DNA of 64,000 bases from positions 17,727-81,726 of the forward strand of contig QEAR01000094.1 of assembly GCA_006535965.1 (NCBI GenBank), given 5' to 3'. The notes under the pieces are model-generated. The model was not told the origin of the DNA. It ran no database searches and worked only from the letters and a program-made list of their open reading frames with translations. The position numbers and the translations under genes were made by a program. Position 1 is the stretch's first letter, and each line of letters begins with the position of its first letter. The DNA is from Spizellomyces sp. 'palustris' (lineage: Eukaryota > Chytridiomycota > Chytridiomycetes > Spizellomycetales > Spizellomycetaceae). Of the stretch, positions 22,147 to 37,885 are shown piece by piece.

Positions 22147-23808
22147 TTATTGCGCTTTAATCGCCTTAACTGGGACACTTCCAGCAATTGCTGGTATTTG
22201 GGGCTTGATGAGTCTCATTTTACGCACCCACATCCGACGACGGGTTAGGGACGACATGGCAGCTTTACTCTTGGCATTCGCCCAGACATGGTCCGTATAC
22301 TGCCATCCTTGGTCATCCACATCTGCCCAGCCAACGTCCAGACGCCAGTCTTCGTCCATCCATTGCCAAACACCACCGTCTTCTGGCAGCTCAAATAATT
22401 CCTTGGGAGATCGTGTGATCTGACCAGTTTCGTCACTCCAGGGGCCACGTTCAGAACGAAGAAGGTGAGGAATCCATCCAAGACCTGTATTACAACAAAA
22501 GATTCAATATCGAAATACTGCCATCTACAGGACGCGAACAGATATACTCACCAGCCCACCACCTCTGATTTTCAAACAGAGTAACTGTGACAACACTGCC
22601 ATCTCCGGTTCGACGAGCTTCCCGGATGGCCTCGCGGATGTTGTCCACCTGGTTTTGAAGTTTCTTTATCAACACTGGGGGGAGGGTGGTGGAGGCTGCG
22701 CGAAAGAGAGCAGTGTTCTGTAGAAACACGCTTACACCACCGAGGAGCATGAGGTAGTTGAAGGGAATGACACGGACGACAAAGATGACACCGAACATGG
22801 AAGCAACGGCAAGCTTTAGAAGGCGGATCGTTTCTTCCTCATTGGACCAGTCAAGAGCCTTCGAGTTCTTTTTAACATCTTCGTAACCATCGCAGAACAT
22901 CCCCATTGAGTTCTGGATGAACTGCATATTTTTGAGGTACTGGACGTTCCCGCTCGTCTTGCGGCCAACAACTTCCTTCTTTGTCTTCTTGTAGTAGTTG
23001 CGCATGATGATGTAGATGAGAAGCATTTGAGGTGCAACGATGAGGAGGGTTGGGTATATACCTGAAAGCAAGAGAGTGAGTCAAGATATGAACGGCTTTC
23101 GCGGATGCAGCTGATGAACTCACAAAGAAAGATGTACGTGACCATCACGATAATCGTCTTGGGCGGATTTTGCCAGGTCAGCACTTCTGTAACATCATCC
23201 TGGAAATTGACAGCAGGACCAAGGCGTGCGACAAACCGAGTAAAGTTCTTGGGTGTGGTAGTCAGGAGGTTCAGTGGCGGAGCAGAATCCTTTGCCGCTT
23301 TCTCCATTGCCGCAGAGTTCATTGCAGTATTTGTGATCAATTCCTGAACAATGCTCATTTCCTTCTCCGTAGGGCCGGCCGTGGCCGACCGCTTCATTGG
23401 GGGCTTGCGAGGAGCCGTGATCGCTTTCCCAATCACGTCACTTTGTCTCCGCTTGACGACGGTACGCTCCGAATCACCGTCATCTACGTACGTGCCGTTC
23501 AGAACCAGATCTGAGCTTGATCGCTCCCGGTATCTACCAGGAGCGAAGTCGCCACTGCAGGCAGTTGACACCAAGTGCTGGCACTTTTTATGGACGTTGA
23601 ATCCACAGTCTGCCATGAGAATTGAGAATGAGTCACTGCTTCAGCACTTAACGGTAGCATGATGCCTATATGCTTTAGGGTACCTACTTTTACACTGAGC
23701 ACCTTGCTTTACAAGCCCCCACAAGAACTTGTCACAAGCATCACAGTATGTTGGCCTATTATAGGTTGTGACCTCGAAATTATGCACGCCGCTCTCAGTC
23801 ATGGTCAT
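22147..23808 (-). CDS. C1 (zinc finger) domain protein with peroxin/dysferlin (Pex24-type) membrane region
   Basis: The ATG at 23808 gives [40 protein letters not shown] and, after an intron, [20 protein letters not shown]. This is a complete C1 domain with its His and Cys zinc ligands. A charged linker follows, then [20 protein letters not shown] and membrane helices near [34 protein letters not shown] and [19 protein letters not shown]. The C-terminal dysferlin-type region reads [46 protein letters not shown] and GWQYTDHVW, ending AIKAQ. Yeast Pex28/29/30-type proteins with this region shape peroxisome-ER contacts and peroxisome number. The N-terminal C1 would add diacylglycerol or lipid binding. 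Introns lie near 22483-22551, 23062-23125 and 23616-23690. Confidence 0.85.
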
Positions 23809-24499
23809 TGATAACTGAGATGGGAATTTGTCCAACAAAGAACAGGAAGATAGAGATGAGGGACACTCTCTAGACAGAAAGCGCAGAGACAAACCAGAGT
23901 AGCAACCTACCAAAAAAAAAGCTTGGGAAACCGACTCGTCGCAAACTCGTCGAAATTCAACAGTCACCCGTTTTGGGGTAAGTTACTGTGTTGGGGAATA
24001 CCACACCACCACAAAACACACAAAGGTCCTCTCTTCGCAGATGAGATGCTGATGCCAAGACGGCGAGCAGCAAAGACAGAGATTGCTAAATATTCTTTTG
24101 CGGTTCGGCTGGTGGAAAGTGCCCTGTCCGTTGGGAGATTTTTGATTTTCCAATTCGGACAAATACAGGCAAAATTGTACCACTGACGCAAGTTTGGTGC
24201 AGATATATCCCGTAAACTCACGTTAGCTGCCAGCAATTCTTTCCTTTCTCTTTTTTTTTTCGCAGCGGTTGTTCTTTTGTTCATCTTTCCCGCTGCAATC
24301 AGTCGTAATAGTAACTAGCTAACATGGGGGGTTTTCTTGCTAAAACCATAAAATGTAGGTATGGGCTGCCCTTTGCCAAATCCACGTGACAACCGTAGTT
24401 GCTTGTGTTCGTGTCATAGGCGATGGAAAACTTTAGATATGATAACCAGGAAAAGGATCTCCCGCAGAATGTAGTTGTATTAAAAGGCCATATACACAA
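23809..24499. other. Gap between the C1/peroxin gene and RPT5
   Basis: About 690 bp, the 5-prime flank of the C1/peroxin gene and the 3-prime flank of RPT5. CACGTG occurs at 24383-24388. Antisense-looking frames of 66-106 codons have no family features. Confidence 0.4.
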
Positions 24500-26463
<1,964 letters not shown>

Positions 26464-26758
26464 TTTGGGTTGATATGTGATTCACTTGAAGTCGAGGACT
26501 TGCAGGTAACAGACACACGATTAAAAGTGCTGGAACTTTGTTGAGGATGATTCGAGCAGTCTACCGTTGTCGCGCGGTCCTGTCCTGGTGGTTCTCTCCT
26601 CCTTCACTGTCAAGCCACGTGACTGTACTCGTCATCTACAGTACAGTACGTGGAGAGTTGCTGACTCAGCGGACTCAGTAATAGATTAACCAGCCACCAC
26701 GCCTTACCTCTCTACCTTCTCCCACGCCTCGAAGTCTCGATTTGTGAGGTTTTAAGCC
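26464..26758. promoter_or_regulatory. Divergent promoter of RPT5 and the coiled-coil gene
   Basis: A 295-bp gap between two outward-facing genes, with CACGTG followed by ACTG at 26616-26621. I did not find a clear GGTGGCAAA proteasome control element of the ascomycete type. Confidence 0.45.
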
Positions 26759-27937
26759 ATGTCTCTGATAGCTGCAAGCAAAAGGAATATACTTTCCGGT
26801 AGGCTAGGGCCGTACACATAGCTTATTGAACTGGCGTCTCCAGCCTGTTGTACATGCCAATTTCAGTGCGATCTCCCGTCAAAGGCCAACTGGCAGAACC
26901 AGGGGAATTGGAATTTCTGGAAGATCGATTAAAGCAAAGTACTTGACCTAATACTCTTTTGTGGACTGTAATAATGTACTGATAGTTCCCCTTCTTGCAT
27001 TTCACTCTATATTTCATAAGTTTGCAACAATATCACAGAAACCGAAAACGAGATTGGCACTGTGGAAGCCGCTGTTATAAGCTTGAGAGCGCAAAATGAG
27101 AGCCAACACTCCGAAATTGAAAGGCATTTAAATTGTGGCCTTCATCATATATTATTTCATCTCACATCCTAGCGAAAAAGACTCCGTACATTCACACAAT
27201 CGAAAGAAAATGACAAAAGCCACATCGATTATTGGCTTGCGAAATATAAGCTGGAAGAAGAGTCACTCCTGTATGTATATCCCTTATGGCTTCTACATGA
27301 GTGCACATGATAAACAAAGGCGGCGTCAAGTGGCCAGTTCTCTGTGGACGTCAACATCTGGCGTCTGCGTCTCACGATCCTGGACTCCATATACCGCGCA
27401 GTTGAAGATTGTGACAATGAAGATCTCGATGAAATGTATGAAAATGTCATCAAAATCTTCGAAGATCTAGAAGGAGACGGTTTGCATTAGTGCATGTTCT
27501 TGGTTGCGGCACATAAAACATGATTGACGTTTCTTTGACAGCCATGCAAAATCCCGATTCAGGATCTGCACATTCCATCCAACTGGAAGCATTCCTAGAT
27601 TCAAAAGCTCTGATCAAAGGTAGCGCTATAGCTGCTATACGAGCGCTCATATCTGAAGTACCATGCCTGTCAAGGACGCCCGCGGGATGCCCAGTCTCAG
27701 TCTAAACAGTGTCATCGACCGCCATCTGATGTTACCAACGAATATCTCGCGTCCGTCTCGGCAGCAAGATATGCAAATTTAGAACAAGAACTCTATCGAT
27801 CTGAAAATCATGCTGCAGAGCTGCAACGGGAGCTGGATGAACTGGAAAGGTAGGCAACCAAGCGAATACTGTGGGCTTTATACTGACAGCGTTGCAGTTA
27901 CAACGAGGAATTAGAGCTATATCAGTTACTGGATTAG
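26759..27937 (+). CDS. Unrecognised acidic coiled-coil protein built from small exons
   Basis: Start ATG at 26759 gives MSLIAASKRNILS. Joined exons add VRSPVKGQLAEPGELEFLED, NNITETENEIGTVEAAVISL, KSHIDYWLAKYKLEEESLL, VDVNIWRLRLTILDSIYRAV and EDCDNEDLDEMYENVIKIFE. Near the end are QLEAFLDSKALIKGSAIAAI, EYLASVSAARYANLEQELYR and a final coil ELQRELDELERYNEELELYQ before the TAG at 27935. The frame is supported by GT-AG introns at 26773-26868, 26940-27020 and 27852-27898. The junction near 27122-27175 has no good GT donor in phase; a GC donor is possible. Heptad-like Leu/Glu patterns suggest a helical component of a complex such as kinetochore, augmin or a tether. I do not recognise the family. 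Confidence 0.6.
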
Positions 27938-28161
27938 GATTGGCTCCCTGTTTTCATCGCCAGTGGTGACATTGTCCATGCAGCGACTATTAGCTTATTC
28001 AACACATCCAAATAGAGTAGAGAGCAGTCTCGTATGAAGTAAATTACTGTAATGCCTATCATGTTAACATCGGGTCATAATCGTCAAGCGCTATTAACCC
28101 CTTGAATGTGCGCCGCATGTAGCCCAACCGTGCCCAAACGCCACGATACCCGCCAATGATC

Positions 28162-29165
28162 CTATTCTTGTTTCTCCCGTTGCACACCACCTTTCTTTCT
28201 CCGCTCTTTATTGTACCTAGTCGAATCCCTGACTTCTTTTCTCTGTTTTTTCCACTTGTGCTTCTTCATCTTCTTTCTTCTCCGCTTCAAAATGCTAATC
28301 GCTTCCATCGTCTGACCTTTCTTTTCATCCGATCCAGGAACCCGTATCACGCGCCTCCGTCTGCCCATCCCCTTGAGCGCAATATCACCCGAATGCGATG
28401 CCTTCTCCAACGCGAGATCCCCAAAGATCCCACTACCGTGCACATCCGCCAAATATTTTCGCGCCGCCGCGGTCAGCCCCAATGAAGGTGATTTCGCGGA
28501 AGCAAAAAAGGCACCCAGAAGAAGTTCGTCTGTTGATTCCATAACATTTTCCTCTGCTTTGACTGTGTTGTGGGCAGGCGGTGTGACAGTGGAGGGAACA
28601 CCCAAGGAAATAGCCTTATAATTTAGGTAGTCTGCAATGGTATAGGAGTGAGCAGCTTTTGGAGGGGAGGCCCTGCTAGCAGACTCGTGGGCGTGGGTGT
28701 AAGCGTGCTCGGACGGAGGAAGGAAAGGTGTGAAGGCATTAAAGATTTTTGCGTATTCGTCGTTGTAGCGCGCTGTTCCAACCACACAATCGGTAAGTCG
28801 GTAAGTCTATAATTTTGAAAAGGTCTGATTGGATTCAGGGAGAACGTACCAATGTCGTCGACACTATCCGATTTCTTCATGCTAGCCTCCGTTTGCATTG
28901 ACGCTGTTTCCCTCGCAAGCATGACCTCTGCCTCGGGCACTAACGGCCGGTGTTCCGCAAAGAAGGCAGTGTGAGCCAGTGATCTGCCATTCCTGTCTGG
29001 AGCACCAGGAAAGGCTTTCGTGACGGGTGATGCTATTGAACCTCGCTGGTGAACACCACGTCCACTTGTAAGGCACCTGCGGGAAACAAACGAGGCTCCC
29101 TGGGAAGTCGTAGCGCCCACCCGCAGACGGGTAAATAAGGCCGCAAGTGAAGGCTGCGACTGCAT
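28162..29165 (-). CDS. Mitochondrial small-ribosomal-subunit protein mS38 (COX24/QRI5/AURKAIP1 type)
   Basis: Two exons. The start at 29165, MQSQPSLAALFTRLRVGATT, gives an Arg/Ser-rich presequence; an in-frame extension without ATG lies upstream. The intron (GTACGT to GAACAG, 28768-28846) joins SDSVDDI to ARYNDEYAKIFNAFTPF. The middle is poorly conserved. The C-terminus has the basic mS38 core ILKRRRKKMKKHKWKKQRKE, near the decoding centre of the mitoribosome in yeast and mammals, and a further charged tail to the TAG at 28162. In yeast the homologue (Cox24) is needed for COX1 mRNA expression. Identification rests on the basic C-terminal motif only. CACGTG lies at 29275-29280, about 110 bp upstream. 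Confidence 0.78.
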
Positions 29166-29201
29166 TATGGTCGGTACGTCGCCCTTACGACAAACAGCCA
29201 C

Positions 29202-30263
29202 GACGCATTATCTTTCCTCCGCCCAACATCAGGATTAGGTTGCTACGTGCCAGATGTCATGTGACGCGACCTATCACGTGACATCCAAGCATTTCCAACC
29301 AGGATTCGAGATTTGCATCTGAAGGCTTGTCATGATCGTAATCTTTCAGCACAGAACAAGCCGTAACGCAGATGCGCAATGTCTACGATGGGTATTTGTA
29401 AATATCTTTGCATTCCGTTGTCCATTCATTCCCCGCCCGTCTAGCACGCAGTTCCTCGCGCACAAAAGTGACATCGGCATCGCTGGGCGTACACAAATGG
29501 ATGAGACATTTTGTTGCAGCATCTCCGTAAAGAGTAATTTCCCCGTCAGGTAATCTTGGGGCCAAGCACATAAAAAGGGCGCTTTGGTGTCGCCCGTTAC
29601 ATCCTTATGTCTCGTCACGTGCGTAATAATACCTTTTTGGTTAAAAACTGGCCGCTCCAGAGGGTACTACTCCCTGGAACTTTGGCGGCCGCCCTTGGAA
29701 CACTATCGCCCAAAACTTGATCACGCTTTTTCTCCTCCTGCTTTTGCAGCCAGCTAAACCAGACTCCGCCTCAGGTTCCTCCATTGTGCAAATCTCATTG
29801 GTAAGTCCCCAGATTTCTTTTAAACACCAGGACAGTGTCCAACGATTCGACAATTGACATTCATCACAGGGTGGTCCTGCGGTAGCCAACGCATTGTCAG
29901 TCACATCCGAGCCGCAGTAATTTCAGACCTCTTTCGGCTTCCTCGCCTTTTCTCCGCCCTCTACTTGGTTGGTGCGGTCGCTACCTATTTCATACCTCCA
30001 CCCACCCGTTAGGCACCCAAGGGTGGTATCCTTCCGTCCCGCACAGTTGATTCAGGTACGTTTTCTTGCTTGGAGATGATGTGGGCGTTGTGCACGGCGC
30101 ATTATCTTGAGGACGATGTGGCTACTTGGCTGGAAAGGCTGACAAGGCTGCATCCTCCAAGAATGTGCAAGATAATTTCATGCACAGTCTACGAGCAGGT
30201 TTGGTCAGCTGTAAATGACACATATATTCTTTCTCTTTGTAGTGATTGGAGGGTCGGACAAAC
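29202..30263. other. Divergent region between mS38 and the G-alpha gene
   Basis: About 1.06 kb between outward-facing genes with CACGTG at 29275-29280 and 29616-29621. Between about 29654 and 29920 the plus strand has a spliced frame with a hydrophobic run but no start codon I can fix (see the findings). The right half is pyrimidine-rich and probably the G-alpha leader with one or more leader introns. Confidence 0.4.
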
Positions 30264-31573
30264 ATGGGTTGCTGTCAGAGTGCTGAGGACTCAGAGTCCA
30301 AGCGCCGGAATGACGAAATTGACATGGCTCTGAAAAAGGAAAAGATGAATTTGAGGAATGAAGTCAAGATGCTGCTACTGGGTAGGGTCTACATATTGGG
30401 CATGTGATTAGTTGTTTTGGCAATTAATAAGCATCTTGTGTGCTAGGTGCGGGTGAATCAGGCAAAAGTACAATTCTCAAACAAATGAAGCTCATCCATG
30501 ACAATGGTTATAGCTTTGAAGAGCGTGAAGCCTTCAAAGAAATAATCTTCTCAAACACTGTTCAGTCGATGCGGGTCATCCTTGAAGCTATGGCTACGAT
30601 GGGGATTCGGTTGGCAAAAACGGAAAACGAGAAGCATCGCGCAGTTATACTGGACTTACCTAACCAGCTTGAAGCCGAGATCTTTCCACCAGAGGTCGCG
30701 CTGGCCGTGAAATCTCTCTGGACAGACGATGGCGTGCAAGCGGTATTTGCCAGGTCCCGGGAGTTTCAGCTGAACGACTCCGCCAAATAGTGAGTTCTCG
30801 TACAGTTCTTATATTCCCGCACACGTCCTTACATTTGGCCACCTTGTAGCTATTTCGACTCCATCGAGCGTATTGCTGCTCCTGATTATCTTCCTACTGA
30901 CCAGGACGTGCTCCGTTCACGGGTGAAGACCACTGGTATCACCGAAACGACTTTCCACATCGGCGATCTCACCTACCGTATGTTCGACGTTGGCGGTCAG
31001 CGGTCCGAGCGGAAAAAGTGGATTCATTGTTTCGAAAATGTTACTGCTATTGTGTTCTTGGTTGCAATTAGCGAGTACGATCAAGTGCTAGTGGAGGATG
31101 AGACTGTGGTAAGTGCTCTATCTGCACTGAGATTTTCTCGCGAGCATCATCATTTAAGATCTTATTTTAGAACCGCATGCAAGAGGCTCTCACCCTTTTT
31201 GACTCGATCTGCAATAGCAGGTGGTTCATCAAAACTTCCATTATCCTGTTCCTAAACAAAATTGATCTCTTCCGAGACAAACTGCCAACTTCTCCAATGT
31301 CGAAATATTTCCCGGACTATGCTGGTGCGTATTTCCAGAAGACAGCACCTTCTATACCACGAGGAAATGTTCCTTACTCTCTGCACAGGTCAAGACTACG
31401 ACTCCGCTTGCGAGTATATCCTCAATCGATTCGTTTCCTTGAATCAATCCGATCAGAAACAAATTTATACTCACTTCACATGTGCCACGGATACGACACA
31501 AATTAAATTTGTGATGGCCGCGGTGAATGATATCATTATTCAAACTAACCTTCGAGATGCGGGATTGATGTGA
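30264..31573 (+). CDS. Heterotrimeric G-protein alpha subunit
   Basis: Start [20 protein letters not shown] has Gly2 for N-myristoylation and Cys3/Cys4 for palmitoylation. The GTPase motifs are complete: G1 [18 protein letters not shown], switch [15 protein letters not shown] (Arg and Thr conserved), G3 [19 protein letters not shown]4 LFLNKIDLF and G5 FTCATDT. The end is [12 protein letters not shown] before the TGA at 31571. Five exons; introns at 30381-30446, 30791-30848, 31109-31170 and 31326-31388. Length about 353, normal for the family. Residue minus four from the end is Ala, where Gi-type and Neurospora GNA-1 type proteins have Cys. It relays signals from seven-helix receptors, in fungi usually pheromone or nutrient signals to MAPK or cAMP pathways. 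Subgroup assignment needs a tree. Confidence 0.94.
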
Positions 31574-32012
31574 TAAAGTGGCGTATTGACTAGCACATGC
31601 GGGCGTATGCAGCGGCGTGGTGGAAAACGTCTCCTTCGTTTCAAATGAATGAAGGATGTCTGTAGCTACCCGCAGGGGTAGTTAGTCTAGTTTATATAGT
31701 TGGTTAGGGATGGCTCTTTACTTGTTGTTTCCTTGTCGGCGTCCCTAGACACTTCTGTGTGATTTATTTTGTTCTTCCTCGTCCTATACATTTTAGTCTC
31801 TTTTTTATGTAACGGTCTTGCGTCCAGTTTGAGTTGGAAACCAACGCGTTCATGGACATTGTCATTCACCGCAAATTGCATTTATTTAAGGAACGTATAT
31901 GTTGAAGGTGATTTCAAATGACAACGTGCCAACGCTACCTAGGATAAGGCTTCGCCAAGCTATTACTATGCGTGGTCCACATTAGCTAGCGATCTACCAC
32001 TATCTGCTGCCT
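31574..32012. other. 3-prime flanks of G-alpha and AKR, no gene seen
   Basis: A convergent gap of 440 bp, AT-rich with no supported frame. Probably holds both 3-prime untranslated regions. Confidence 0.5.
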
Positions 32013-33466
32013 TTAACGGTTATACGAAGGTGCAATGCTCTTCGTCTTAGCCCATGCGTCATCGAAAGCAGCTATCACCTGAGCGGGCAATGGTCCCTTC
32101 TCGCAGTCTTCCAAATTCTGCTTTGCATGATCATAGGAGGATGCGCCAATGATTATTCCTAACAGCTGTCAAGTAAGGACCTATGCGCGTGATATATGGA
32201 CGTTATGCAAAACCCACGCACCATCCCCTTTGCTTTTGTCCAATTTCGAATGGTGCACAAGCCATCTGTGCGCTGCTTCTACCGTCGTTAGGTTATGGGC
32301 CGCACAGGCGGCTTTGATGGACTCCACCGCTTGAAAATACGTCTATGAACATGCAATCCTTTAATGAACGGTCATACACAGATTCCGATCTGTCAGCATG
32401 TACCTCGTTCCAATAGCGTTGGCGATATCTTTCGCCTTGCGTGTGTGTAGGATCGAATCGTCCTTCTTTGGGGGCATCTTGGAATTTGTAGTGACCGGAG
32501 AGCAGCCCTCCACATAATGGGTTGTATGCATAAAATCGAATTCCCAATTCGCGTAGACAAGGGAAAAGTTCGGGCTGATTACACACCCATCATGAGCTGT
32601 GTATTAAATTGCTCAAATTTAATGAAACCTACCTCGACTGCCCGAGTTATGGCATTGTACATGCCCTACGCATACAATTTGGTTGACAGGCTGTTGTCTG
32701 ATATCCGAGCTGCTTTGCATACCTGGTACAAAGTTGGTAGCACGTATCCCTGAGATTTGCAAATCCACCAAATCTGCATGACCTCCCAGGCGGCGTAATT
32801 ACTTAATGCAAGCTCTCCAAAGGTTCCTTCTTCATATAGTTCCTGAACCGCTTTCAACGTTTGGCTGAACGGAATACCATGATCGGGTGCATGCAGGTAA
32901 AAGATATCTACGCGCTTTGTATTGAGCGCTTTCAAAGAGGCGCGAAATTGTGCCTTCAGGCGCTCAGGCTCATGCATGCCCGGTTCGAAGGGGAATGCCT
33001 TGGTTGCCACGCTAAAATGTGGAGGGGTGGTTTGCACTTGCAGTTCGCCAAGGACTTCCTCGGTATTTCCATCGCTATACGTAACGCAGCGAGTTAGAAA
33101 TCATACTTGTGAGCATGAACTTTGCGATCTTACCAATACATGCGAGCAGTATCCAGTTCAATGTGCCCATGCGAGTGAAAAAGGTCCAGAATTCGGCGGA
33201 TCTCTTTCAAATCATTGATACGACCACCAACGCCTAAGTTCTTAATCAGTGCACTGCATGGTGAATTATATCCATAGTAAGCCCTGACCTGTCCCGAAGG
33301 TCATGGTCCCAAGAATTACACGCGGTGTCCCGCCGGTAGATGCATGCTGGTTAGCCATGGCAGATACAGTACGGATAGGGGCGGAAAACCGAAGTGACCC
33401 TAGGAGCGAAGCGCTCCAGCGGGGTGCAAGTCTGGGTGCAAGTAGATGGAACCTAGTACCATTCAT
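32013..33466 (-). CDS. Aldo-keto reductase, aflatoxin-B1-aldehyde reductase type (AKR7-like)
   Basis: The core begins PRVILGTMTFGTGQ. In order come LDTARMYCDGNTEEVLGEL (catalytic Asp and Tyr), FSVATKAFPFEPGMHEPE, KRVDIFYLHAPDHGIPFSQT (catalytic His), GELALSNYAAWEVMQIWWIC, YNPLCGGLLSGHYKF and GERYRQRYWNE. The C-terminal GDGAIIGASSYDHAKQNLED is the NADPH-binding segment, and the tail ends IAPSYNR at 32013. AKR7 enzymes reduce dialdehydes and succinic semialdehyde with NADPH. The first ATG (33466) adds 36 residues that are rich in Arg and Ser and could be a mitochondrial presequence; a second ATG at 33358 (MANQHAS) would give the cytosolic form. About six exons and 330-370 residues. CACGTG at 33600-33605 is in the promoter shared with the next gene. 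Confidence 0.9.
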
Positions 33467-33754
33467 CTAAGAACTCGCGCAATTCTTGTCGTGACTCATC
33501 CTACTATGATACACGCAACTAAGCTTAGCGTAAGCATCGGGGCTTGCGCCTTGCCCGCTTGGGACCTACCGCTCAGTATGGCTTTTTTTAGCCACACTCC
33601 ACGTGTAGACCAAGAATGTCAAGCTTTCGCGATAAACATAGATTTGGTGGGCGTAAGAAGCATTCATTAATACCTTCCGGTGGTCCAACCTTTCGTCAAG
33701 GGGTCTCTCTGTTGCTGTTAGCGTACTTGACACTTACCTCTTGACATTGCAAGG

Positions 33755-35185
33755 ATGCGTATACGTGGTGACTCCCGCGTAACTGAGGATGCCAAAGCCG
33801 TCCTCCCTAGTCCTGTGACCGAAAGCAAAAGTGCTTTCGGTCGCCTGGGCAAAAAGACGTCAATGGCCCAGATGCTAGGAAGTGTCCCTAGCTCTCCAGC
33901 ACTGCAAACGCCTGTTCTTCCACCTTCCTCAAATCTGGGAACCCTCGAGGTGCTTCCAAGCTCGATTCTTCTTAAAATAGTTCATGTCTGTTCTCCAGAA
34001 TTGGCTAATGTTCGCAATATATCTCACGGGTATCGTGAGCTTGTGGAAAGGTACATTGCAAAGCGAACTAAGCGTTTCCAAGAATCTATCGAGGAGGCAG
34101 AGTGTTGGGGCCACCGTCCTCCATCTCTTCCTGACGTCGTTCATTTGGATCCTCTAACTCTCGACAACATATTGAATGTTCACTATGCGGCCAGACTAGT
34201 GGGACCGTCTGGGGACAGCATGGCAGGTGACGCCTCCGAGAGAGGCCCAGTCAGTGAAATGGATGCAGATGAAGAAGTTCAAACAGAGGATGGGGACTTT
34301 CCGCGTAAAGGCCGACCACAGACACTTCGCACGATTCGGCGTGAGACAATGCGAAGAGTCATATTTGCGGCGTTTCGAGAAACATTGGACCGTTATGAGG
34401 AGGGCTGCTGGGCTGCGGTGAAGGTCATTAGGGACTTTATAGTTAGGCATGCCTTGCACTATACTAGCGGAGGACCTATCAGCGACGCTGGTGTAGCACC
34501 ACCGGTAATTATTCCAGACGATCAATCTGAGAGGGATGTGTCGGACGGTGTAAGTTTGCGATCAGTCAGAATGGAGCGGGTAACGACCACATCAATGCCA
34601 GAATCAGTCACTCCAGCTGTGAAAGATCTCAATTGGGTTAGATTGAATTCTGAGCTCTTCCGGCTCGCAGCTATGCACGGCCATCCTTTCAATCTCCCAC
34701 CACTTTGTGATGTCGAAGACCCACAAACAACCCTCACGCAAGGTTCGGACTTGTCGGTCCGTTGCCACCGCCCGGAGACCCTTGCGGCCTGCCTCGATGC
34801 AGCACGTATCTATGGTTGCCTATGGACAACAGTAGAAAAGGGAATACAGGCTGCTCAGGCAAGCGATCGTGTGGGGTGTCGTGTGCCAATGGACGTTATC
34901 CTAGTGCTACTCGACGCAGCTTTCAACGATCCTCTTGGCCCATGGGCGTATTGCTTAAGCATGCGTACGTGGGGGTTTGAAGGGTGGACCAGAGGGGCTG
35001 TTAACGGCGTGCATGCGGAGGACAAGGCGGGAGCAGCTGCAAGAGATCTGTTAGTGAAGGCCGAAGAATGCGCCAAACTGTACGGCATTGCATGGCATCG
35101 GCTGTCTGTTAAGGGGGAGTTTGCGGTGGTGCCAGTGCAGGAGGTGGCAAGAGAGGTCAGAAGCCGAGTGAAAATCATGATGTAG
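33755..35185 (+). CDS. F-box-like protein of unknown function
   Basis: A single 476-codon exon. After a Ser/Pro-rich leader, residues about 63-95 read LEVLPSSILLKIVHVCSPEL and look like a degenerate F-box helix pair. The rest is mostly helical with a disordered acidic insert at residues 150-195 (EMDADEEVQTEDGDFPRKG). Later segments such as RVIFAAFRETLDRYEEGCWA, LNSELFRLAAMHGHPFNLPP and AACLDAARIYGCLWTTVEKG recur in helical pattern, but I recognise no family. If the F-box is real, it would link substrates to an SCF ubiquitin ligase. It shares a 290-bp divergent promoter with the aldo-keto reductase. Confidence 0.7.
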   Translation: MRIRGDSRVTEDAKAVLPSPVTESKSAFGRLGKKTSMAQMLGSVPSSPALQTPVLPPSSNLGTLEVLPSSILLKIVHVCSPELANVRNISHGYRELVERYIAKRTKRFQESIEEAECWGHRPPSLPDVVHLDPLTLDNILNVHYAARLVGPSGDSMAGDASERGPVSEMDADEEVQTEDGDFPRKGRPQTLRTIRRETMRRVIFAAFRETLDRYEEGCWAAVKVIRDFIVRHALHYTSGGPISDAGVAPPVIIPDDQSERDVSDGVSLRSVRMERVTTTSMPESVTPAVKDLNWVRLNSELFRLAAMHGHPFNLPPLCDVEDPQTTLTQGSDLSVRCHRPETLAACLDAARIYGCLWTTVEKGIQAAQASDRVGCRVPMDVILVLLDAAFNDPLGPWAYCLSMRTWGFEGWTRGAVNGVHAEDKAGAAARDLLVKAEECAKLYGIAWHRLSVKGEFAVVPVQEVAREVRSRVKIMM

Positions 35186-35238
35186 AGGTGTTTCAGGTAG
35201 CTGGGGGGGATCTCATTATATGCAAGATATCATTACTC

Positions 35239-37885
<2,647 letters not shown>

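Noticed and set aside
28156-28485. Plus-strand frame of 109 codons
   Set aside because: Antisense to the conserved basic C-terminus of mS38; the Leu/Phe-rich product reflects Lys/Arg codons on the other strand.
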